64,000 bases of DNA from G965279355 sp965279355. Lineage in GTDB: Bacteria > Pseudomonadota > Alphaproteobacteria > CACIAM-22H2. Shown here one piece after another: positions 16,438-23,389 of the stretch (within the stretch, counting starts at the first letter, position 1; each line of letters starts with the position of its first letter). Both the position numbers and the translations under genes were made by a program. A model generated the notes under the pieces. It did not search any database, was not told where the DNA came from, and worked only from the letters and a program-made list of their open reading frames with translations. The DNA is taken from NCBI GenBank assembly GCA_965279355.1, contig OZ257155.1:4526001-4590000 (forward strand), written 5' to 3'.

Positions 16438-17661
16438 ATGGACGTCGCAATTGTCGGTGGGGGCATTGCCGGGCTGTGCCTGGCGCTCAATCTCAAGCGG
16501 CGGGGGATTTCCTGCTGCGTTTATGAGGCGGCGCCTGAACTCAAGGAACTCGGCGTCGGCATCACGCTGCTGCCGCACGCCGTCCGTGAGCTGACGGCGC
16601 TGGGCCTGCAGGACGAGATCAAGGCGCTGGCAATCGAGAACCGCGAAAGCCGCTTCTACAACCGCTTCGGCCAGCTCATTTACAAGGAGCCGCGCGGCAA
16701 GTTCGCGGGTTATCAGTTCCCCGAGCTCGGTATCCACCGTGGCCGGCTCCATATGGCGCTGTATAAGGCGGCGCAGCGGGAACTTGGCGCCGACCGCGTC
16801 CTGACTGACCGGCAATGCGTCGGCGTCGATCAGGACGATAGCGGTGTGACGGTGCGGTTCCGCGCGTCGGGCAAGGATATCGCGTCGGTGCGCGCCGATG
16901 TGGCGATTGCCTGCGACGGGATCAACTCGGCGATCCGCAAGCAGTACTACCCCGACGAATCCGTCGCCTATGCCGGGATCGCGACCTGGCGCGGCGTCAC
17001 GCGCCGCAAGCCGATTCTCGACGGTCGCACCTATTTCCGGGTCGGCTCCATCAACACCGGCAAGATCGTCATCTATCCGATCATCGACAAGGTCGATGAC
17101 CGTGGAAATCAGCTCATCAACTGGATGGCGGAAATACAGACCGACGGCCAGGCACGCAACGACTGGAACAAGTCGGGCAAGCTGGAAGACGTGCTGCCGA
17201 TTTATAAGGACTGGGTGTTCGACTGGCTCGACGTCGCGGACCTCATCCGCAAATCGGACGTGATCCTGGAGTATCCGATGGTCGACAAGGACCCGGTGAA
17301 ACAGTGGACGTTCGGCCGTGTCACCTTTGCCGGCGACGCGGCGCATCCGATGTATCCGCGCGGCTCCAATGGCGCGGCGCAGGGCATGATCGATGCGCGC
17401 ACTCTCGCCGATTGCCTGGAAAAGAGCGCGACACCGGTGGAAGCCCTGAAAGCTTACGAAGCGGCACGGCTGGAGCCGACGGCGAAAATCGTCAAGACGA
17501 ATCGCGAGTTCCCGCCCGACTTCATCAACATCAAGGTCGAGGAGCTGACCGGCGACAAGCCGTTCGACAATCTCGACCAGTTCATTACCCAGGCTGAATT
17601 GCAGGCGCTGTCCGATAATTACAAACGGATTGCCGGTTTTGCCATCAGCGACGTGCGTTGA
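16438..17661 (+). CDS. FAD-dependent monooxygenase (salicylate/3-hydroxybenzoate hydroxylase-like)
   Basis: A 407-residue class A flavoprotein monooxygenase. It has the N-terminal GGGIAGLCLALNL FAD motif (residues 7-19), a central DGINSAIRKQ (about 160) and GDAAHPMYPRGSNGAAQGMIDA (about 300), which binds FAD ribitol and NAD(P)H. Such enzymes hydroxylate phenolic or N-heterocyclic acids. It lies in the long catabolic operon 21 bases after the TcuA-like gene. Its TGA shares bases with a possible TTG start of the following small gene. Confidence 0.92.
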   Translation: MDVAIVGGGIAGLCLALNLKRRGISCCVYEAAPELKELGVGITLLPHAVRELTALGLQDEIKALAIENRESRFYNRFGQLIYKEPRGKFAGYQFPELGIHRGRLHMALYKAAQRELGADRVLTDRQCVGVDQDDSGVTVRFRASGKDIASVRADVAIACDGINSAIRKQYYPDESVAYAGIATWRGVTRRKPILDGRTYFRVGSINTGKIVIYPIIDKVDDRGNQLINWMAEIQTDGQARNDWNKSGKLEDVLPIYKDWVFDWLDVADLIRKSDVILEYPMVDKDPVKQWTFGRVTFAGDAAHPMYPRGSNGAAQGMIDARTLADCLEKSATPVEALKAYEAARLEPTAKIVKTNREFPPDFINIKVEELTGDKPFDNLDQFITQAELQALSDNYKRIAGFAISDVR

Positions 17662-17666
17662 CCTCG

Positions 17667-17897
17667 ATGTGGAGTCAGGCCTGGCATTTCGCCACGACGG
17701 GCGGCGTGCCGCGCAGATCGCTGATCGTGGCAATCATCGTCGGCACGCTGGTCAATTTGATCAATCAGGGAGACGTCCTGTTTGGCTATGCCGATCTGAA
17801 TCTGATGAAGCTCATTCTGACGTATCTGGTGCCGTATTGCGTGGCGACCTACGGTGCCGTCTCCGCACGCATGGCCGCAGCCCGGAGTAACGCATGA
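17667..17897 (+). CDS. NrtS-like small membrane protein
   Basis: A 76-residue protein with two hydrophobic helices. It matches my recollection of the NrtS (nitrate/nitrite transporter) small-protein family in VGTLVNLINQGDVLFG and LTYLVPYCVATYGAVSARM. The ATG at 17667 is chosen; a TTG nine bases earlier overlaps the previous stop and is an alternative. The final ATGA overlap couples it to the HIBADH gene. A nitrate/nitrite function inside an organic-acid operon is unexpected, and members of this family may transport or sense other small solutes. Confidence 0.8.
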   Translation: MWSQAWHFATTGGVPRRSLIVAIIVGTLVNLINQGDVLFGYADLNLMKLILTYLVPYCVATYGAVSARMAAARSNA

Positions 17898-18787
17898 GCG
17901 AGATCAAACCGCCTGCAACGATCGGCTTCATCGGCCTTGGCGCCATGGGCGTTCCGATGTCGGGCTTTCTGGTCAAGGCCGGCTATAAGGTTCAGGGCTT
18001 CGATATCGCCGAAGCGGCGCGCAAGCGCTTTCAGGACACGACCGGCGTTGCAGCGGTCGGCAGCGCGGCAGATGCCTGCAAGGCTGCCGATGCCATCGTC
18101 ACCATTCTCCCGGAAGGGAAGGTGGTGCAGAAGGTGCTGCTCGGCGATGCGATCAAGGCGGCGCCGAAGGGTGCGCTGGTTATCGAAATGAGCTCGTCAT
18201 CGCCGGTCGATACGCAGAAGCTGAATGAGGAGCTCAAGAAGCTCGGCATCCATCTGGTCGACGCGCCGGTGTCGGGCGGCGTGCGCCGCGCCGTCGATGC
18301 GTCGCTCGCCATCATGATCGGCGGCGAGGATGCACAGATCGATCGCGCCATGCCGATCCTCCAGGCGATGGGCAAACAGCTTTTCCGTGCCGGTCCGGTC
18401 GGCGCCGGCCACACCATGAAGGCGATCAACAACTATGTGTCGGCCGCCGGTTTCGCGGCCGCCGTCGAAGCGTTGCTGATGGGCAAGGAATTCGGCCTGA
18501 AGCCGGAGCTCATCGTCGACATTCTCAACGCCTCGACCGGCAAGAACAACGCGACCGAGGTGAAGCTCAAACAGCAGATCCTGTCCGGCGCCTATGCCAC
18601 CGGCTTCTCGCTGAAGTTCATGGCCAAGGATCTCGGCATCGCCATCGATATGGCCGAGCATGCAGGTCTTGGCGTGCCTCTGGCGAGGGCCTGCTCGGAT
18701 GTCTGGCACGACGCGGCCGCGAAGGTCGACGACAAGGCCGACCATTCCGAGATCTTCAAATATCTCGATAGTCTGCGGTCTGCGTGA
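17894..18787 (+). CDS. NAD(P)-dependent beta-hydroxyacid dehydrogenase (HIBADH family), copy 1
   Basis: A 297-residue 3-hydroxyisobutyrate dehydrogenase-family protein. The Rossmann motif GFIGLGAMGVPM is at about residues 10-21, the substrate loop DAPVSGG at about 122, and the catalytic Lys in GHTMKAINNYVSA at about 172. It oxidises a 3-hydroxy acid, or reduces the semialdehyde. The start overlaps the NrtS-like stop (ATGA) and the end overlaps the lactonase gene. A clear paralogue (copy 2) lies one gene downstream. Confidence 0.93.
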   Translation: MSEIKPPATIGFIGLGAMGVPMSGFLVKAGYKVQGFDIAEAARKRFQDTTGVAAVGSAADACKAADAIVTILPEGKVVQKVLLGDAIKAAPKGALVIEMSSSSPVDTQKLNEELKKLGIHLVDAPVSGGVRRAVDASLAIMIGGEDAQIDRAMPILQAMGKQLFRAGPVGAGHTMKAINNYVSAAGFAAAVEALLMGKEFGLKPELIVDILNASTGKNNATEVKLKQQILSGAYATGFSLKFMAKDLGIAIDMAEHAGLGVPLARACSDVWHDAAAKVDDKADHSEIFKYLDSLRSA

Positions 18788-19581
18788 TGACGGTCCCGCA
18801 ATATGAAGTCTTCGCCATCCGCTACGCCAAGGTCGAGCGGACGTCGCAGGAGAATTTCATATTCCCGGACTCGCATGATGGTCCGATGCCCATGGACTAT
18901 TTCGTTTGGGCGATCACCGGTGGCGGGCGGACGCCGATCGTTGTCGATACCGGCTTCGCGCAGGCGGCAGCCGATGCGCGCAAGCGGACGTTGCTGCGCT
19001 CACCGGCGGAGGGGCTGAAACAGCTCGGCATTGATGCCGCGGCGGTAACAGATGTAGTCATCACGCATCTGCATTACGATCATGCCGGCAATCTCAATCT
19101 CTTTCCCAATGCGACGTTTCATCTCCAGGAATCCGAGATGTCGTTCGCGACGGGGAAATACATGCGTCACCCGTTCCTGCGCCACGCCTTCGATATCGAG
19201 GACGTGACCACGATGATGCGTAAGCTCTATGCCGACAGGGTCCAGTTCTATGATGGTGATGCAGAGCTGGTCCCTGGGATCACGCTGCACAAGATCGGCG
19301 GTCATACGATGGGACTGCAGGTGCTACGGGTGAATACCGCGCGCGGCCCCGTCGTCGTGGCGTCGGACGCCAGCCATTACTACGCCAACATGGACCGCAA
19401 GAACCCGTTCCCGACGGTCTTCAATGTCGGCGACATGCTGGAAGGCCATGCCATCCTGCACCGGCTGGCGCCGACCCCGGATCATATCGTGCCGGGACAC
19501 GATCCGGCCGTGCTGGCCCGCTATCCTACAGTTCCGAACACCACCGATATCGTGGCGCTGCACGAGCCGCCAAAAAAATAG
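18787..19581 (+). CDS. Metallo-beta-lactamase-fold lactonase family protein
   Basis: A 264-residue protein of the N-acyl-homoserine-lactonase (AiiA-like) MBL group. The metal motif HLHYDHAGN is at about residue 92 (HxHxDH), with further ligands in GGHTMGLQ, SDASHYYANM and a late His in PGHDP. It probably opens a lactone or hydrolyses a thioester/ester intermediate of the pathway rather than acting in quorum quenching, since its neighbours are catabolic. The ATG at 18787 (TGATG with the previous stop) is preferred; a GTG one codon earlier also works. Confidence 0.88.
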   Translation: MTVPQYEVFAIRYAKVERTSQENFIFPDSHDGPMPMDYFVWAITGGGRTPIVVDTGFAQAAADARKRTLLRSPAEGLKQLGIDAAAVTDVVITHLHYDHAGNLNLFPNATFHLQESEMSFATGKYMRHPFLRHAFDIEDVTTMMRKLYADRVQFYDGDAELVPGITLHKIGGHTMGLQVLRVNTARGPVVVASDASHYYANMDRKNPFPTVFNVGDMLEGHAILHRLAPTPDHIVPGHDPAVLARYPTVPNTTDIVALHEPPKK

Positions 19582-19602
19582 GTCCGCGACAGGGAGAGAA
19601 CG

Positions 19603-20505
19603 ATGACTGTGCTGCAAACAGGGGATGCCATCGGCTTCCTCGGCCTGGGCGCCATGGGCGGGCCGATGTCGGCCTGCGCCGCTAAGGCTGGCTTCAAAAT
19701 TAAGGGCTTTGATATCGCCGAAACCGCGCGTCAGCGCTTCTCGGAAGCGACCGGCACAAAGGCCGTGGGGTCGGTCGCCGAAGCCTGCACCGGCGTGAAG
19801 GCCGTCATCACCATGCTGGCCGACGGGAAGACGGTGCGTCAGGCGCTGCTCGGCGACGGCGCGCCGGCAAAGGCAGCGGAGCGCGGCACGCTCTTCATCG
19901 ACATGAGTTCGTCCTCGCCGGTGGATACGCGGTCCCTTGGGCCCGATCTGCAGGCGCTCGGCATGGACCTTGTCGATGCGCCGGTTTCGGGCGGCACCAT
20001 CCGCGCCAAGGACGGCTCGCTGGCGATCATGGCGGGCGGTTCGCCCGAGGCGCTTGAGAAGGCGATGCCGCTGCTCAAGACGATGGGCGCCAATGTATTC
20101 GCGACCGGGGCGCTCGGTTGCGGCCACGCGATGAAGGCACTCAATAATTTTCTGGCGGCGACCAGCCTCGCGGCGTCGCTGGAGGCGCTGGTGATCGGCC
20201 GGGAGTTCGGTCTGGAGCCGCAGCTGATGCTCGACGTCGTAAACGCATCCAGCGGCCGCAATGCGGCGACTGAAGGGCTCATCAAGAACCAGGTGCTGAG
20301 CGGCAAGTTCAGCGCCGGCTTTGCACTCCGCCTGATGGCCAAGGACACCGGTATTGCCGCTGACCTCGCCAGACACGCCGGATTCGATGGCGCGCTGCCG
20401 TCGAGCGTGGCCAAGCGTTGGCAGGATGCCCACGAAAAACTGCCGGGCGATGCCGATATGACGGCGTTCTTCAAGTTCGCGGAAAGCCAGCTTGGCCGCA
20501 GATAA
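19603..20505 (+). CDS. NAD(P)-dependent beta-hydroxyacid dehydrogenase (HIBADH family), copy 2
   Basis: A 300-residue paralogue of the gene at 17894. They share GFxGLGAMGxPMS, IAExAR, SSSSPVDT, DAPVSGG and GHxMKALNN-type catalytic Lys motifs, with an overall identity I estimate near one half. Both keep all catalytic residues, so they probably act on related substrates or stereoisomers. An AGGGAGAG site precedes the ATG. It is followed after 34 bases by the acyl-CoA ligase gene. Confidence 0.93.
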   Translation: MTVLQTGDAIGFLGLGAMGGPMSACAAKAGFKIKGFDIAETARQRFSEATGTKAVGSVAEACTGVKAVITMLADGKTVRQALLGDGAPAKAAERGTLFIDMSSSSPVDTRSLGPDLQALGMDLVDAPVSGGTIRAKDGSLAIMAGGSPEALEKAMPLLKTMGANVFATGALGCGHAMKALNNFLAATSLAASLEALVIGREFGLEPQLMLDVVNASSGRNAATEGLIKNQVLSGKFSAGFALRLMAKDTGIAADLARHAGFDGALPSSVAKRWQDAHEKLPGDADMTAFFKFAESQLGRR

Positions 20506-20539
20506 CGGTCATCGTAAAGTCGGGGCAAGGGGAAACGCC

Positions 20540-22414
20540 ATGACACAGACCGTACCGACCAGAAAGATCAAGCTGGGGCCCGCCGCCACGGAAATCACGC
20601 GCCGGCCGGATGGCGCGATCCTGATGCGGTCGCCGCATGCTCTGCAGCCTTATCCGCGCGCGCTGACGGAGCGGGTTGTCCACTGGGCAGCTAAAGCGCC
20701 GGAGCGCCCGCTGTTCGGTCAGCGCGACGCGCGACGCGACTGGCGGATCGTTACCTGGGGCGACGCCTACAAGACGGTGCGCGCGCTGGGTCAGGCGCTG
20801 CTGGATCGCGGCCTGTCGCCGGAGCGACCGCTGGTCATCCTGTCGGGCAACGAGATTGAGCATGCCCTGCTGGCGCTGGCCGCGATGCATGTCGGCGTGC
20901 CCTATGCGCCGATCTCACCGGCCTATTCGCTGATCTCGACCGACTACGGCAAGCTCAAGGCGATCATTGCACTGCTGACGCCGGGACTGGTCTATGCCAG
21001 CAACGGCGAGATGTTCGCACGAGCCATCGAGGCCGCCGTGCCACCCGGCACTGAGTTGCTTGTGAATACGATGCCGCCCAAGGGCCGCAAGGCATCCCTG
21101 TATGTCGATCTTGCTGCGACCACGCCGAATGAAGCGGTGGACCGTGCTTTCAAAGCCGTCGGTCCCGATACCATCGCCAAGTTCCTGTTTACGTCAGGCT
21201 CCACCGGCGCGCCCAAGGGCGTGATCAACACCCAGCGCATCCTCTGCTCCAACATGCAGATGGTGGCGCAGTGCATGCCGTTCCTGACCGAGACGCCGCC
21301 GGTGATCGTCGACTGGTCGCCGTGGAATCATACTGCGGGCGGCAACAACAATTTCAACAACACGATCTTCCACGGCGGCACCTGTTACATCGACGATGGA
21401 CGGCCGGTGCCGGGACAGTTCGATAAAACGATCGAGAATCTCCGTGACGTCTCGCCGACGGTGAACTGGGGTATCCCCAAGGCCTACGAGATGCTTCTCC
21501 CGTACCTGGAGAAGGACAAGAAGCTTCGCGAGCGGTTCTACGCGAAACTGCAGATGCTGTTTTATGCGAGCGCCAGCCTGTCGCAGCCGCTGTGGGATGG
21601 TTTGAGCCGGCTTGCCGTCGAGACGGTCGGCGAGCGGATCCTGTTCATCACTGGCCTTGGCGCCACCGAGACCGGGCCCTTCGCACTCTGCGCGAACTGG
21701 GAAGACGGTCGCGCGGGTCTGGTGGGACTGCCGGTGCCGGGAGTCGATTTCAAGCTGGCGCCGGTCGGGGCGAAACTTGAGGCCCGGCTTAAGGGACCGA
21801 ACATCACACCGGGCTATTGGCGGCAGGCGGAGATCACCAAAAACGCCTTCGACGAAGAAGGCTACTACAGGATGGGCGACGCGCTGCACTTTGCCGATCC
21901 CAACGATCCGCAGAAGGGCCTGCTCTTCGACGGCCGGATCGGGGAAAACTTCAAACTGTCCACTGGAACCTGGGTGACGGTCGGCACGCTGCGGATAACA
22001 GTGCTCGGTGCGGGTGCTCCGTTTGTGCAGGACGTGGTTTTTGCCGGCACCGATCGTGATGACCTGACGGCGATGATCTTCCCGAACATCGCGGCCTGTC
22101 GTGGCCTTGCCGCCGATCTTCCGGCGGATGCAGCCCCGGCGCAGGTGTTGGCGCATCCCTCGGTCCGGGCGAAGTTCCAGGATCTTCTCGACCGTCTCAT
22201 GACGCAGAGCACCGGCAGTGCAACGCGCATCGCACGCGCGCTGCTGCTTGACGTGCCGGCATCCATTGACCGGCATGAGATCACCGACAAGGGTTCCATC
22301 AATCAGCGGGCGGTGCTCGATAACCGCAAGCCGCTGGTCGATGAGCTCTATACGGCGCCCTACTCGGGGAATGTGCTGATCGCCCGCAAGGCCACCGCCG
22401 CGAACGTCGCCTAA
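20540..22414 (+). CDS. Acyl-CoA ligase, feruloyl-CoA synthase-like
   Basis: A 624-residue AMP-forming ligase. The P-loop FTSGSTGAPKGVINT is at about residues 216-230, then a GLGATETGP motif (ATE, A5-like) at about 373 and the hinge region FDGRIGENFKLSTGTWV near 465. Length and motif details match the feruloyl-CoA synthase group, which activates hydroxycinnamic or other carboxylic acids with ATP and CoA. The ATG at 20540 follows AAGGGGAA. It is the last gene of the operon. No enoyl-CoA hydratase/aldolase of the ferulate pathway is present in the window, so the true acid may be different. Confidence 0.88.
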   Translation: MTQTVPTRKIKLGPAATEITRRPDGAILMRSPHALQPYPRALTERVVHWAAKAPERPLFGQRDARRDWRIVTWGDAYKTVRALGQALLDRGLSPERPLVILSGNEIEHALLALAAMHVGVPYAPISPAYSLISTDYGKLKAIIALLTPGLVYASNGEMFARAIEAAVPPGTELLVNTMPPKGRKASLYVDLAATTPNEAVDRAFKAVGPDTIAKFLFTSGSTGAPKGVINTQRILCSNMQMVAQCMPFLTETPPVIVDWSPWNHTAGGNNNFNNTIFHGGTCYIDDGRPVPGQFDKTIENLRDVSPTVNWGIPKAYEMLLPYLEKDKKLRERFYAKLQMLFYASASLSQPLWDGLSRLAVETVGERILFITGLGATETGPFALCANWEDGRAGLVGLPVPGVDFKLAPVGAKLEARLKGPNITPGYWRQAEITKNAFDEEGYYRMGDALHFADPNDPQKGLLFDGRIGENFKLSTGTWVTVGTLRITVLGAGAPFVQDVVFAGTDRDDLTAMIFPNIAACRGLAADLPADAAPAQVLAHPSVRAKFQDLLDRLMTQSTGSATRIARALLLDVPASIDRHEITDKGSINQRAVLDNRKPLVDELYTAPYSGNVLIARKATAANVA

Positions 22415-22443
22415 TCCTGTAAGCCCTGGAATCGCTGCGGCAG

Positions 22444-22468
22444 GGAACTACCGCGCGGGTCCTTCGTT
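22444..22468 (+). promoter_or_regulatory. EcfG-type general stress promoter (GGAAC-N16-CGTT)
   Basis: GGAAC at 22444-22448 and CGTT at 22465-22468 are separated by exactly 16 bases. This is the consensus for the alphaproteobacterial general stress sigma factor EcfG. It lies 66 bases before a DUF883-type gene, a class often stress-induced. Confidence 0.62.
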
Positions 22469-22481
22469 GTCTTGCCATGTG

Positions 22482-22505
22482 CCGGTCCGCGTTCGCGCGG
22501 ACTGG
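22482..22505 (+). repeat. UUCG hairpin in the 5' leader of the DUF883 gene
   Basis: A ten-base stem (one G-T pair) closes a TTCG tetraloop at 22492-22495. There is no T-run, so it is probably an mRNA-stabilising or regulatory leader hairpin rather than a terminator. It lies between the EcfG-type promoter and the start codon. Confidence 0.5.
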
Positions 22506-22534
22506 AAATGCCCGTATTACAGAAGGGGATTAGC

Positions 22535-22858
22535 ATGGCGAGAAATGGTACCCACGATCTGGAGACGCTGCGCGACGACGTGATGCAGCTGCAGGCTGAC
22601 CTGAAGACCCTGATGGGCCGGGTGGTCGATATCGGCGACGATGTGACCCGTGTGGTCGGCGGCCTGCCGGCGCAGGCCAAGGGCGTCGTCCACGAATTCG
22701 AGAAGACGGCAGGCAAGATCTACAAGAATGCCTCGCACGATGCGGGCGGCTATGTGAAGACGGTCGAGAAATCGATCACCGACCATCCGTTCAGCGCCGC
22801 GGCGATCGCGCTGGCGGCCGGCCTGATCCTCAGCCGCTTTCTCGACCGCGACCGTTAA
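22535..22858 (+). CDS. DUF883 (ElaB/YqjD-like) ribosome- or membrane-associated protein
   Basis: A 107-residue protein with an amphipathic helical region (LETLRDDVMQLQADLKTLMGR) and a single C-terminal membrane helix, DHPFSAAAIALAAGLILSRF, the hallmark of the ElaB/YqjD/DUF883 family. E. coli YqjD tethers ribosomes to the membrane in stationary phase. The ATG at 22535 follows GAAGGGGA; the frame is open upstream but non-coding. The next gene starts 16 bases later, giving a yqjDE-like pair, and the EcfG-type promoter suggests stress and stationary-phase control. Confidence 0.85.
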   Translation: MARNGTHDLETLRDDVMQLQADLKTLMGRVVDIGDDVTRVVGGLPAQAKGVVHEFEKTAGKIYKNASHDAGGYVKTVEKSITDHPFSAAAIALAAGLILSRFLDRDR

Positions 22859-22874
22859 GCGAAATCCCGCCGTC

Positions 22875-23345
22875 ATGGGCCAGATCCGCATGCTGATGGA
22901 GGCGACCGGCCTGCGTCAGCACGTGGACCGTATCGAGCGCAACCTGGTGCGGATGCTGGTCCTCGGTGTCGTGGCGTTTCTGTGCGGGATCGTGGCGCTG
23001 GTGTTCGTCGCCATGGCGACCTACGCGGCGCTGCGCCCGGACTTCGGCGAGGTCCAGGCGGCACTGATCGCCGCCGGCATCTTCATCGCGGTGGCGGCAG
23101 TGTGCGGTCTGCTGCTAAGCAGGAAGCCGCGCCCCGAACCCCGGGTGGTGGAGCGCGTGGTCGAGACGGAAGTCGAGACACCGCCGATCGCGGCGGCCGG
23201 CGAGCGGCCGTTCCCGGCCGAGGCCACATCGCCGGCGGCCCTGCTGCCGAACCTGCGCGCCGAAAGCCTCTGGGATATCGCGACCATCGTTGCCGTTGGC
23301 GTTGTGATGGGCATGTCCAACAAGCGTAAGCCTGCGGACGACTAG
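22875..23345 (+). CDS. YqjE/phage-holin-superfamily-like membrane protein
   Basis: A 156-residue protein with two strong membrane helices (about residues 27-50 and 61-83), then a charged Arg/Glu-rich linker and a Pro/Ala-rich tail ending in a possible third hydrophobic segment (WDIATIVAVGVVMGM). The layout resembles YqjE-type proteins encoded next to DUF883 genes. The tail is longer than in typical YqjE, and I do not recognise that part. It is co-directional and 16 bases from the DUF883 gene. Confidence 0.72.
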   Translation: MGQIRMLMEATGLRQHVDRIERNLVRMLVLGVVAFLCGIVALVFVAMATYAALRPDFGEVQAALIAAGIFIAVAAVCGLLLSRKPRPEPRVVERVVETEVETPPIAAAGERPFPAEATSPAALLPNLRAESLWDIATIVAVGVVMGMSNKRKPADD

Positions 23346-23389
23346 GCGGGCTGATTTCCGCATCTGCGGCGGTCGTTGTATCGTCAGAC

